Below are positions 15,263 through 23,052 of a stretch of DNA of 26,463 nucleotides, piece after piece. The notes under the pieces were generated by a model. The model searched no databases and was not told the DNA's origin. It worked only from the letters and a program-made list of their open reading frames with translations. The DNA comes from JAIBJP01 sp036506175 (GTDB lineage Bacteria > Actinomycetota > Thermoleophilia > Gaiellales > Gaiellaceae): positions 1 through 26,463 of the forward strand of contig DASXSE010000066.1 in the NCBI GenBank assembly GCA_036506175.1. Reading direction: 5' to 3'. Numbering within the stretch: the stretch's first letter is position 1; each line of letters opens with the position of its first letter. Both the position numbers and the translations under genes were made by a program.

Positions 15263-16780
15263 CTACGAGGACACGCCGGCGGGCTCCGGCTTGGGTTCCG
15301 GCTCCGCTGAGGGCTCTTCCTGGGGCTCCGGCTCGGCCTCGGCCTGCGGCTCCTCTTCGCCCGCCATCTGCTTGGCCTGCTCGACCGCTTCCTCGATCGT
15401 CCCGACCATGTAGAAGGCTTGCTCGGGCAGCTCGTCGTGCTTGCCGGCGATGATCTCCGCGAAGCCGCGGATCGTGTCCTCGACCTCGACGTACTTTCCC
15501 GGCCGGCCGGTGAATGCTTCGGCCACGAACATCGGCTGGGAGAGGAAGCGCTCGATCTTGCGTGCCCGCTGCACAACCAGCTTGTCCTCGTCGGAAAGCT
15601 CGTCCATGCCGAGGATGGCGATGATGTCCTGGAGGTCCTTGTAGCGCTGGAGGATCTCCTGTACGCGCGTCGCCGTCTCGTAGTGCTCGTCGGAGACGAT
15701 GCCCGGCTGCAGAGCCCGTGAGAAGGAGTCGAGCGGATCGATGGCCGGGTAGATGGCCTTCTCCGAGATCGAGCGCGAGAGGACGATGAAGGCGTCCAGG
15801 TGCGCGAACGTGTTCGCGGGCGCCGGGTCGGTGAGGTCGTCGGCCGGGACGTAGATCGCCTGGACCGACGTGACCGATCCCTTGCGCGTCGACGTGATCC
15901 GCTCCTGGAGCTGGCCCATCTCCGTCGCCAGCGTCGGCTGGTAGCCCACCGCCGACGGCATGCGGCCGAGGAGGGCCGAAACCTCGGAGCCCGCCTGCAC
16001 GAAACGGAAGATGTTGTCGATGAAAAGCAGGGTGTCGCGCCCCTCGTCGCGGAAGTACTCGGCCATCGTCAGGCCGGAGAGACCGACACGGAGACGCGCG
16101 CCGGGCGGCTCGTTCATCTGACCGAAGACGAGCGCGGTTTTGTCGATGACCTTGGACTCGGTCATCTCGAGCCAGAGGTCGTTGCCTTCACGGGAGCGCT
16201 CGCCCACGCCGGCGAAGACGGAGTAGCCGCCGTGCTCCTGGGCGACGTTGCGGATGAGCTCCTGAATCAACACGGTCTTGCCGAGGCCGGCGCCGCCGAA
16301 GAGCCCGACCTTGCCGCCCTTCACGAAGGGCGCAATGAGGTCGATCACTTTGATGCCGGTGTTGAAGACCTCGATGGTCGGCTGCAGATCCTCGAAGCTC
16401 GGCGCGGGCCGGTGGATCGGCCAGCGTTCCTCCGCCTTCACGTCTTCGAGCTCGTCAATCGGGTCGCCGAGGACGTTGAAGATCCGCCCCAGCGTCGGCT
16501 GCCCGACCGGAACGGAAATCGGGGCGCCCGTGTCCTCGACGTCCATCCCGCGGGCGAGGCCGTCCGTCGAGTCCATCGCCACGGCTCGCACCCGGTCGTT
16601 CCCGAGGTGCTGCTGTACCTCCGCGATGAGGTCGACCGCCGGCCGGCCGCCTGTCTCCGGAACCGTGATCCGCAGCGCGTGGAAGATCTCAGGCAACTTT
16701 CCGTGGAAGACCGCGTCCACGACGACGCCCTTGATCTCCACGATCTTGCCGACGTTGTTTTTCGCCTTGCGTTCAGCCAT
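15263..16780 (-). CDS. atpD: F1F0 ATP synthase beta subunit
   Basis: Beta carries the catalytic nucleotide sites of the F1 head. Seen directly: GGAGLGKTVLIQEL (P-loop), the catalytic GVGERSREGNDLW, the Walker B region DTLLFIDNIFRF, the DELSDEDK form of the DELSEED loop, and ALQPGIVSDEHY. The protein has 505 residues against about 470 usually. The excess is a C-terminal tail of about 31 residues, almost entirely Glu, Pro and Ala (EEEPQAEAEPEPQEEP and onward), which looks disordered. The start is ATG 16780 with GGGGA four bases upstream. Unusually, the preceding gene is an anti-sigma-like gene and not atpG, which lies about 7.4 kb further upstream. Confidence 0.98.
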   Translation of the reverse strand: MAERKAKNNVGKIVEIKGVVVDAVFHGKLPEIFHALRITVPETGGRPAVDLIAEVQQHLGNDRVRAVAMDSTDGLARGMDVEDTGAPISVPVGQPTLGRIFNVLGDPIDELEDVKAEERWPIHRPAPSFEDLQPTIEVFNTGIKVIDLIAPFVKGGKVGLFGGAGLGKTVLIQELIRNVAQEHGGYSVFAGVGERSREGNDLWLEMTESKVIDKTALVFGQMNEPPGARLRVGLSGLTMAEYFRDEGRDTLLFIDNIFRFVQAGSEVSALLGRMPSAVGYQPTLATEMGQLQERITSTRKGSVTSVQAIYVPADDLTDPAPANTFAHLDAFIVLSRSISEKAIYPAIDPLDSFSRALQPGIVSDEHYETATRVQEILQRYKDLQDIIAILGMDELSDEDKLVVQRARKIERFLSQPMFVAEAFTGRPGKYVEVEDTIRGFAEIIAGKHDELPEQAFYMVGTIEEAVEQAKQMAGEEEPQAEAEPEPQEEPSAEPEPKPEPAGVSS

Positions 16781-16830
16781 TTAGTCCCCGGTCGCTTCCG
16801 AGGCCAGTCTATCCAAGGCCGTCAGAGCGG

Positions 16831-17307
16831 TTAGATGATGCCCTCGGGCGGGCCGCCGGGGCGTCTCGGAACGACCGGCGTCACGGTCTTCCCACGAGGC
16901 AGCTCGCGCAGCTGCCTCATATCGTTCGTCAGCAGGCTGACCTGCGGGCCCTGCTTCGACGGCCGTGAAGCCGGACGATCCAATGTCGAACCGACGAGGC
17001 TACCGGCAGCCGCGGCGACGGCAATCGCAGCCACGGCGATCCGCCAGGCCACGGGGAAGCGCGCCGGCGCCGGCGCCGGCATACGGAAGCGGACGCTAGG
17101 AGCTTCGACGGGCGCCGCGCGTAGGAGCTCGCTCGCCGTCTGCAGGTGGTCGTCGAATGCGCTACACGCAACGCACGAAGCGAGGTGCTTGTCGAGCAGA
17201 GCTTCCTCGAGCTCCGAGAGCTCGCCGTCTGCGCGCAGCGACGACCACTGTCGGGCACGTTCGCACCGACCGCTCATTGCTGGACGCGGACGCATTTCGC
17301 CAGCCAT
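16831..17307 (-). CDS. Small zinc-finger anti-sigma-like membrane protein
   Basis: The 158 residues look like a short anti-sigma factor of the zf-HC2 (ZAS) type. The N-terminal segment CERARQWSSLRADGELSELE is followed by HLASCVAC, giving the H41-C45-C48 triad with C15 as the likely fourth ligand. One membrane segment (about 86-104, WRIAVAAIAVAAAAGSLVG) follows, then a basic, Pro-rich tail of about 50 residues. Such proteins bind and sequester an ECF sigma factor and release it on a signal, but no sigma factor gene is adjacent. The ATG at 17307 is used; an internal ATG at 17277 would remove ten residues ahead of the zinc motif. It sits 30 bases after oppF and 50 bases before atpD. Confidence 0.78.
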   Translation of the reverse strand: MAGEMRPRPAMSGRCERARQWSSLRADGELSELEEALLDKHLASCVACSAFDDHLQTASELLRAAPVEAPSVRFRMPAPAPARFPVAWRIAVAAIAVAAAAGSLVGSTLDRPASRPSKQGPQVSLLTNDMRQLRELPRGKTVTPVVPRRPGGPPEGII

Positions 17308-17337
17308 AACAAGTCTGACGATAGCTCAGCGGAGAGG

Positions 17338-18252
17338 TTAGGAAAGCGCTTCCGCGTCGGCCGTGATGCTCTCGAGCTTGAGGCGAGCGCGTTCGGCCTT
17401 CCGTTCTCGCTGCCGCCTCGGGTCCGCGACCGGCACCGCACTGAAGAGAGCCTTGGTGTACTCGTCCTCCGGCCTGCTGTACACCTGCTCCGCGGTTCCG
17501 ATCTCGACGAGCTTGCCCTGGTTCATGACAGCGATCCTGTCGCTCATCGTGCGCACGACGGCGAGATCGTGCGAGATAAACAGGTAGGTGAGCCCGAAGT
17601 CGCGCTGCAGGTCCTTCAGGAGGTTCAGGATCTGTGCCTGGATCGAGACGTCGAGCGCGGAGACGGGCTCGTCGCACACGATCAGCTTGGGATTGAGCGC
17701 GAGGGCGCGCGCGATGCCGATGCGCTGTCGCTGCCCTCCCGAGAACTCGTGCGGATAGCGGTTGGTGAAGTTGGGGTTGAAACCGACGATGTCGAGCAGG
17801 CGGCGCACCGTCTCCTGGCGGCTGCGCCTCGTGCCGATCCCGTGGACCTCGAGCGGCTCGCTGACGATGTTCCCGACCGTCATGCGCGGATCGAGGGACG
17901 CATATGGATCCTGGAAGACGATCTGCATCTCGCGGCGCATTCGACGCAGGTCCTCACGCCCGATCTGGGTCAACTCCCGGTCCATGAACTTGATGGAGCC
18001 GCCGGTCGGCTTCAGGAGCTGGAGAATGCAGTAGCCGGTCGTGGACTTCCCCGAGCCGGACTCGCCCACCAAGCCCAGCGTCTCGCCCTCGGCGATGTCG
18101 AAGGTGACGCCGTCGACAGCCTTGACGGCCCCGACCGTGCGTTCGATGAGCACTCCCCTCCGGATGGGGAAGTGCTTCTCGAGGTCGCGGACCGAGAGGA
18201 GCGCGCCGTTCGTCGAAGGAGCGCCGTCGGTCGAGTCAGCGATTTCGCTCAT
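17338..18252 (-). CDS. oppF: Oligopeptide ABC transporter ATP-binding protein OppF
   Basis: This is one of the two cytoplasmic ATPases that power peptide import. The 304 residues hold Walker A GESGSGKST (63-71), the Q-loop VFQDPYASLDPRMTVG, the signature EFSGGQRQRIGIARAL, Walker B LIVCDEPVSALD and the H-loop ISHDLAVVRTMSD. Compared with typical OppF the end is short: after the ATPase core it finishes in a basic stretch (RRQRERKAERARLKLE), and the usual Cys-containing oligopeptide-transporter C-terminal region is missing. Its ATG at 18252 overlaps the oppD stop as ATGA. The low-complexity first 16 residues suggest that the start could lie slightly downstream, but no better candidate is seen. 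Confidence 0.95.
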   Translation of the reverse strand: MSEIADSTDGAPSTNGALLSVRDLEKHFPIRRGVLIERTVGAVKAVDGVTFDIAEGETLGLVGESGSGKSTTGYCILQLLKPTGGSIKFMDRELTQIGREDLRRMRREMQIVFQDPYASLDPRMTVGNIVSEPLEVHGIGTRRSRQETVRRLLDIVGFNPNFTNRYPHEFSGGQRQRIGIARALALNPKLIVCDEPVSALDVSIQAQILNLLKDLQRDFGLTYLFISHDLAVVRTMSDRIAVMNQGKLVEIGTAEQVYSRPEDEYTKALFSAVPVADPRRQRERKAERARLKLESITADAEALS

Positions 18253-19268
18253 ACCTCAACCTTCTCCCGCTCGCCCGCCCGCTCGGTCGTCGGATGCGCG
18301 CTGCGCACGAGGTGGCCGGGGCGAATCTCACGCAGCTCTGGCTGGACCCGCGTGCAGGAATCCTCGTAGTGCGAATACGGACAGCGCGCCGCAAAGCGAC
18401 AGGCCTCCGGCGGATTGATGAGATCCGGCGGCCGGCCGGGAATCGACGTCAGCCTGCCTTCGCGGATCTCTTGCTCGTCCCCTTCGAGCTGCGGCAGTGC
18501 TCCGAGCAGAGCCTCTGTGTAGGGATGCTCCGGGCTGTCGAAGAGCTCGAGCGAATTCGTGTACTCGACGATCTGGCCCGCGTACATGACGGCGATGTCG
18601 TCCGCGGTCTCGGCGACGACGCCCATGTCGTGCGTGATGAGGATCATCGCCATCTCGTGCTCGCGGCGTAGCTCGTCGAGCAGGTCGAGGATCTGCGCCT
18701 GGATCGTCACGTCGAGCGCAGTCGTCGGCTCGTCCGCGATCAGGAGCTTGGGACTGCAGGAGAGCGCGATCGCGATCATGACGCGCTGGCGCATCCCGCC
18801 CGAGAACCGGTGCGGGTAGTCGTCGAGCCGTTCAGCCGCGCGCGGAATCCGCACCTCGTCCAGGAGCTCGATCGCGCGCTTCCGCGCCTCGTCCCTCGAC
18901 ATGTCGAAGTGGCGCTCGAGCGTCTCCCTGATCTGCGTCCCGATCTTGAGCGTCGGGTTCAGGGACGTCATCGGATCCTGGAAGATCATCGCCACCTGGC
19001 GGCCGCGGACGTTCTGCAACTCGCGATCGCTGAGCTGGGTGAGGTCCTGCCCCTCGAACAGGACCTGGCCGCCGGCGATCTTCGCTGGAGGCTTGGGGAT
19101 CAGGCCCATGATGGAAAGCGCAGTGACCGACTTGCCGCAGCCGGACTCGCCCACGATCCCGAGGGTCTGACCCTTGTCCACGGTGAACGTGACTCCGTCC
19201 ACGGCCTGGACGACGCCCTGGCGCGTGTAGAAGTAGGTCTTGAGGTCGTTGACCTCGAGCAGGGCCAT
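18249..19268 (-). CDS. oppD: Oligopeptide ABC transporter ATP-binding protein OppD
   Basis: This is the second ATPase of the peptide importer, 339 residues. Visible motifs are Walker A GESGCGKS (40-47), Q-loop IFQDPMTSLNPTLKIG, signature RFSGGMRQRVMIAIAL, Walker B LLIADEPTTALD and H-loop ITHDMGVVAETAD. Unlike OppF, it retains the full C-terminal oligopeptide/dipeptide region, with three cysteines in ACRFAARCPYSHYEDSC. In related DppD proteins cysteines in this position bind an iron-sulfur cluster, which may apply here. The ATG at 19268 is two bases after the oppC stop. The order oppA-B-C-D-F is canonical. Confidence 0.96.
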   Translation of the reverse strand: MALLEVNDLKTYFYTRQGVVQAVDGVTFTVDKGQTLGIVGESGCGKSVTALSIMGLIPKPPAKIAGGQVLFEGQDLTQLSDRELQNVRGRQVAMIFQDPMTSLNPTLKIGTQIRETLERHFDMSRDEARKRAIELLDEVRIPRAAERLDDYPHRFSGGMRQRVMIAIALSCSPKLLIADEPTTALDVTIQAQILDLLDELRREHEMAMILITHDMGVVAETADDIAVMYAGQIVEYTNSLELFDSPEHPYTEALLGALPQLEGDEQEIREGRLTSIPGRPPDLINPPEACRFAARCPYSHYEDSCTRVQPELREIRPGHLVRSAHPTTERAGEREKVEV

Positions 19269-19270
19269 CG

Positions 19271-20251
19271 TTACTTCGTTTCTCTAGTCCGCGGGTCGAG
19301 CGCGTCGCGCAAGCCGTCGGCGATGAAGTTCGCGCACAGAACGAGGGTCGCGATCGCAAGGCTCGGGATGAAGAGAACCTCCGGGTGGAGCCGGAACGCA
19401 TCGCGTCCGTCCTGGGCCATAGAGCCCCACGAGGCCGTCGGCGGGTTGATCCCGAGGCCGATGAAGCTCAGGAAGGCCTCTCCGAGAACCACGCTCGGGA
19501 GCTCCAGGAAGATGGCGATCACGAGCACGCCGAGCGTGTTCGGCAGGAGATGGCGCACGAGTATCCGGTACCACCGCGCGCCGACGGCCTTGGCGGCGCG
19601 GACGTAGTCGTTCTCCTTGAGCGTGATTATCTGCCCGCGCACGATTCGGGCTGAGGTGAACCAGCTCGCGATCGTGAGCGCGACGGTCATGGCCATGAAG
19701 CTCTGCGTCCCGAAGATCGCAAGCGTGATGATCGCGAACGGCAGGTACGGGAGGCCGTAGAGCGCGTCGAGGAAGCGCATCATGATGTTGTCGATAAACC
19801 CGCCTGCGAATCCCGAGATCGAGCCGTACACGACCCCGATCACGAGGATGAAGAACGTGGCCGCAAAGCCGATCGCGATGGAGATCTGGCCACCGACGGC
19901 GGTGCGCGCGAAGAGATCGCGCCCGAACTTGTCCGTCGAGAACGGGTGGTCAAGGCTGAAGCCCGCATAGGACTGCGAGAAGTCGACGTGGTTCGGGTCG
20001 TAGTCCTTGAGCGACGTCCAGATCCCGGGGATCTTCCAGAACCCCGGGATCAAGAGACAGTAGAGGACCAGGATGATGAAGAACGCCCCCGCGGCGACCG
20101 CGGCCTTGTTGCGGACGTAGCGGTACCAGGCGTCCTTCCAGAGGCTCGCCTGCGCGATCGGCGCACCGGCGGACGGTTCCTCGAGGGTTGCCCCGGCCCC
20201 GACCGCGGGCGGCGCGGTTGGAAGAGCCGCCTCGCGACGGTCGACGGCCAT
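19271..20251 (-). CDS. oppC: Oligopeptide ABC transporter permease OppC
   Basis: One of the two membrane subunits forming the peptide channel. The 326 residues start with a Pro/Ala-rich cytoplasmic stretch of about 45 residues, then a first membrane segment (AAVAAGAFFIILVLYCLLIPG), a periplasmic loop with PFSTDKFGRDLFAR typical of OppC/DppC, and five further membrane segments. The EAA-type coupling loop is seen as YVRAAKAVGARWYRILVRHLLPN. The C-terminal end LRDALDPRTRE is also conserved. The ATG at 20251 shares one base with the oppB TGA stop, so translation is coupled. Confidence 0.95.
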   Translation of the reverse strand: MAVDRREAALPTAPPAVGAGATLEEPSAGAPIAQASLWKDAWYRYVRNKAAVAAGAFFIILVLYCLLIPGFWKIPGIWTSLKDYDPNHVDFSQSYAGFSLDHPFSTDKFGRDLFARTAVGGQISIAIGFAATFFILVIGVVYGSISGFAGGFIDNIMMRFLDALYGLPYLPFAIITLAIFGTQSFMAMTVALTIASWFTSARIVRGQIITLKENDYVRAAKAVGARWYRILVRHLLPNTLGVLVIAIFLELPSVVLGEAFLSFIGLGINPPTASWGSMAQDGRDAFRLHPEVLFIPSLAIATLVLCANFIADGLRDALDPRTRETK

Positions 20252-21189
20252 CAGCGTGCCTCGCGCGTCCGCGGGTCGAGGACGCCGTACATGATGTCCA
20301 CGAAGAGGTTGGCGATGACGATGATCACCGAGGTCAACACCGTGATCCCCATGACCACCGAGTAGTCACGGTTGGACACTGAGCTGATGAAGTAGCGCCC
20401 GATGCCCGGGATCGAGAAGATGAACTCGATCACGAAGGTGCCGGTGATGATCAGGCCCAGGAGTGGGGCGGTCGCGGTCACCGCCGGGATGAGAGAGTTC
20501 CGCAGGACGTGGAGTCCGATCACGCGCCGGTAGCGCAGGCCCTTGGCCTTTGCCGTGCGCACGTAGTCCTGTTGCATCGTCTCCAGCATCGCGCCACGCA
20601 CGAGCCGGGCGAAGTAGGCCATCGGGAAGAGCCCAAGGGCCAACGACGGCAAGAGGACGCGGCTGTCGAATTGCCAGAAGCCCTCCGGCCAGCCGTTTGT
20701 CGGGACCCAGCCGAGTTTCAGGCCGACGTAGTAGATGAGCAACGTCGCTACGAAGAAGCTGGGTAAGGCAAAGCCGATGCTCGAGAAGAGCATGGCGAAG
20801 TAGTCGAATATCGAGTTCGGTCTCAGCGCCGCGAGGATCCCGGCCGGGACGCCGAAAAGGATGGCCCAGAAGTAGGCGAGGATCCCGAGCTTGAGCGAGC
20901 GCGGGAAGCCGTCTTTCACGATGTCGTTGACGGTCCGGGTCCGCTGAGACATCGACGGGCCGAGGTCGAACGTGAAGACGCCTTTGACGTAGTAGGCGTA
21001 CTGGACGTACCACGGCCTGTCCAGGTGGAACTTCCGCTCGAGGTTTTTCTGGATCGCCGCCGGGACGTTGCGCTCGGTGTGACGGAACGGGTTGCCCCCG
21101 ATCTGCCGCATCATGAGGAACGTCATCAGGATGACCAGCAGGATCACCGGGATCGTCCACACCACCCGGCGGATGATGAACGTGGTCAT
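20251..21189 (-). CDS. oppB: Oligopeptide ABC transporter permease OppB
   Basis: The partner permease of OppC, with 312 residues. The N-terminal membrane helix (RRVVWTIPVILLVILMTFLMM) is followed by the conserved external region GGNPFRH and HLDRPWYVQYAYYVKG, then further helices. The EAA-type loop is QQDYVRTAKAKGLRYRRVIGLHVLRNSLIP. The C-terminus YGVLDPRTREAR is shared with the family. The ATG at 21189 is the first codon; the preceding 99-base gap to oppA contains a strong hairpin, so the permease and ATPase genes are probably expressed less than the binding protein. No strong binding site is seen at the ATG. Confidence 0.96.
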   Translation of the reverse strand: MTTFIIRRVVWTIPVILLVILMTFLMMRQIGGNPFRHTERNVPAAIQKNLERKFHLDRPWYVQYAYYVKGVFTFDLGPSMSQRTRTVNDIVKDGFPRSLKLGILAYFWAILFGVPAGILAALRPNSIFDYFAMLFSSIGFALPSFFVATLLIYYVGLKLGWVPTNGWPEGFWQFDSRVLLPSLALGLFPMAYFARLVRGAMLETMQQDYVRTAKAKGLRYRRVIGLHVLRNSLIPAVTATAPLLGLIITGTFVIEFIFSIPGIGRYFISSVSNRDYSVVMGITVLTSVIIVIANLFVDIMYGVLDPRTREAR

Positions 21190-21234
21190 CTGCTCGAATC
21201 TTTACCCGTTTGGGCCCTCTTCGCAACGCGCGGG

Positions 21235-21261
21235 CGGCGGGGCGCCTATTGCGCCCCGCCG
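21235..21261 (-). terminator. Strong hairpin between oppA and oppB
   Basis: A perfect 11-bp GC-rich stem, CGGCGGGGCGC (21235-21245) with GCGCCCCGCCG (21251-21261), encloses a 5-base loop. No T-run follows on the minus strand. In ABC operons such structures often sit after the binding-protein gene and lower downstream expression or protect the 3' end of its message; that role is inferred here. Confidence 0.5.
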
Positions 21262-21288
21262 TCCCTCACGTCTAGTTCGAGAAGCTCC

Positions 21289-22941
21289 CTAGCTCGCCTT
21301 CACCACGACCTTCGTGAAGTCGATCTGGTCGAGCGGGCTGATCGTGAAGGAGTCCTTCACGGACAGCTTCTCGAGGTTGGGGTACGTGTACCAGTCGATC
21401 GGAGTGAGCGGCAAAGCACCGTCCTGGCCGAACAGCATGTCCTCGAGCTGACCGTAGATGTCATACCGAGCGCTGTCGTCGGTCGTTTGCTTTGCCTTGT
21501 CGACAAGAGCATCGAAGTTCTTGTCGCAGTAGTTGGTGTTGTTGTTTCCGGATCCGCAGGTCCAGAGCTCGAGACCGTTGATCGCATCGGGGAAGTCGTA
21601 GATCCAGCCGAGCCGATACACGTCCACCGCGTTGTTCGGCGGCGGTCCGAGGAACTGGAGGTACTGGGCCCACTCCTGCTGTTTCAGAGTGCTCTTGATG
21701 CCCAGCTCGTTCCACTGCGCCTGGACGGCCGTGGCGATCTCCTTGTGGCCGGGAGCGTCGTTGAAGAACAGGTTGATGCTCTTCTTCGGGTTCGCGGCCT
21801 GGGAGAGCTCGCTCTTCGCCTGGTCCAGGTCTCCATTCTCCGGCAGCCACGGTGAGTTGGGGTTGAGCTGGTCGAAGCCAGTGATCCCCTTCGGCGTCAT
21901 GCCCGTCGCCGGCAACCGGTCATCCTGCGAGATCTGATCGATGATCTCGCGGCGGTTGATGGCGAGCGACAGAGCGCGGCGCTCGTGGATGTCGGGGATG
22001 TTCTTGATGTTGAAGCCGTAGTAGTACGTCCCGAGCGCGGGATACAGCTCGTACTCGGGCGTCGACTTCAGGCGGGCGATCTCGTCCGGCGGAAGACCGG
22101 AGCCGTCGAGTACATCGACCTCACCCGACTCGAACGCCTGCACCCTCGTCGTCCCGTCGACGATGATCTTGCCGTTGATCGCCGTGAGCTTGACGTCCTT
22201 CGCGTCACGCCAGTTCGGGTTCTTGACGAGGTCGATCTCAGCGTCGTGCTCCCACTTCTTCAGCATGAACGGGCCGTCGGTGACGATGTTTCCGGGCTCC
22301 GTCCACTTGTCGCCGAACTTCTCGACCGTCGCCTGGTGCACGGCGAGGAACGAGTGGTGCGACGCCTGCTGGATGAACCACGGCTGGGGCGAGGTCAGAT
22401 GGACGACGAGCGTGTAGTCGTCCGGCGCCTCAACGCCGATCTTGTCGGCGAGCGCATCGCAGTTCTTCGTGCAGTTCGTGTAGTCCTGCGCGCCGACGAT
22501 GCCCCACAGCTGATAGGCGTAGTCGGCCGCTAGGTCTGGCGAGAGAGTCCGCTTCCACGAGTACACGAAGTCCTTCGCGGTGACCGGATCCCCGTTCGTC
22601 CACTTTCCGTCCTTGCTCAGGTGGAAGGTGACCGTGGACCCGTTCACGTCCCAGCTCTCGGCGAGCCCGGGTAGGGCCGCGTTCGTCTTTGGGTCGAGCT
22701 TGACCAGCGGGTCCATGATCGCGAGCAAGACGTTCGAAGACGTCGTGTCGGTCGCAAGGCCCGGGTCGAGCGAAGGTGGTTCGGCACCCCACGCGATGTT
22801 CAGCACCTGGTTGGCGGCTTCTCCGCCGCCACCGCCCGTTGTGCCTCCCCCGCCTCCTCCGCCGCCGCCGCAACCCACGGCCGCCAACGCAAAGGAGCCG
22901 AGGAGGCCTGTGACGAGCAGAAGCAACTTCATTCTCCTCAC
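21289..22941 (-). CDS. oppA: Oligopeptide-binding lipoprotein OppA
   Basis: This is the extracellular solute-binding protein (SBP_bac_5) that captures peptides and delivers them to OppBC. The 550 residues begin with a lipoprotein signal (MRRMKLLLLVTGLLGSFALA) and a probable lipobox AVGC with the lipidated Cys at position 24. A flexible Gly-run follows, and then the mature domain with family features such as LDPGLATDTTSSNVL, VNGSTVTFHLSKDGKW and YYGFNIKNIPDIHERRALSLAINR. I choose the GTG at 22941 because AGGAGGG (22947-22953) lies five bases upstream. The ATG at 22932 is too close to a second purine run. Upstream are three inverted repeats that may include a promoter or operator. The binding specificity (oligo- or dipeptides) cannot be settled. 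Confidence 0.96.
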   Translation of the reverse strand: MRRMKLLLLVTGLLGSFALAAVGCGGGGGGGGGTTGGGGGEAANQVLNIAWGAEPPSLDPGLATDTTSSNVLLAIMDPLVKLDPKTNAALPGLAESWDVNGSTVTFHLSKDGKWTNGDPVTAKDFVYSWKRTLSPDLAADYAYQLWGIVGAQDYTNCTKNCDALADKIGVEAPDDYTLVVHLTSPQPWFIQQASHHSFLAVHQATVEKFGDKWTEPGNIVTDGPFMLKKWEHDAEIDLVKNPNWRDAKDVKLTAINGKIIVDGTTRVQAFESGEVDVLDGSGLPPDEIARLKSTPEYELYPALGTYYYGFNIKNIPDIHERRALSLAINRREIIDQISQDDRLPATGMTPKGITGFDQLNPNSPWLPENGDLDQAKSELSQAANPKKSINLFFNDAPGHKEIATAVQAQWNELGIKSTLKQQEWAQYLQFLGPPPNNAVDVYRLGWIYDFPDAINGLELWTCGSGNNNTNYCDKNFDALVDKAKQTTDDSARYDIYGQLEDMLFGQDGALPLTPIDWYTYPNLEKLSVKDSFTISPLDQIDFTKVVVKAS

Positions 22942-22959
22942 GTCTGCCCTCCTCTAAAT

Positions 22960-22971
22960 GGGTACGTACCC
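22960..22971. promoter_or_regulatory. Perfect 12-bp palindrome before the oppA ribosome binding site
   Basis: GGGTACGTACCC reads the same on both strands and lies six bases upstream of the AGGAGGG of oppA. It could be an operator for a dimeric repressor or a short hairpin close to the ribosome binding site. It is one of three consecutive symmetrical elements in this 111-base gap. Confidence 0.4.
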
Positions 22972-23000
22972 GGCCGCACAAATAGCTGGGCCGTGCGGCC
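22972..23000 (-). promoter_or_regulatory. 8-bp inverted repeat upstream of oppA
   Basis: GGCCGCAC (22972-22979) is repeated inverted as GTGCGGCC (22993-23000) with 13 bases between. It directly abuts the 12-bp palindrome on one side and is two bases from the next hairpin on the other, so the three may form a stacked leader structure or a protein-binding array. No certain -10/-35 pair could be placed. Confidence 0.4.
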
Positions 23001-23002
23001 AA

Positions 23003-23022
23003 CGAATGCTTAGACGCATTCG
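23003..23022 (-). terminator. Hairpin after the kelch gene
   Basis: CGAATGC (23003-23009) pairs perfectly with GCATTCG (23016-23022) over a 6-base loop, about 30 bases after the kelch stop codon. A T-run is absent, so termination is not certain. It could mark the end of the kelch transcript ahead of a separate oppA promoter. Confidence 0.4.
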
Positions 23023-23052
23023 AGCGGCGGAAAGTTAGCGGATCGCGCCGCG

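Noticed and set aside
22800..22880. GC-rich triplet repeat near the oppA start
   Set aside because: It is the codon run for the Gly-rich linker after the lipoprotein Cys, a common feature of actinobacterial lipoproteins, and not an independent repeat element.
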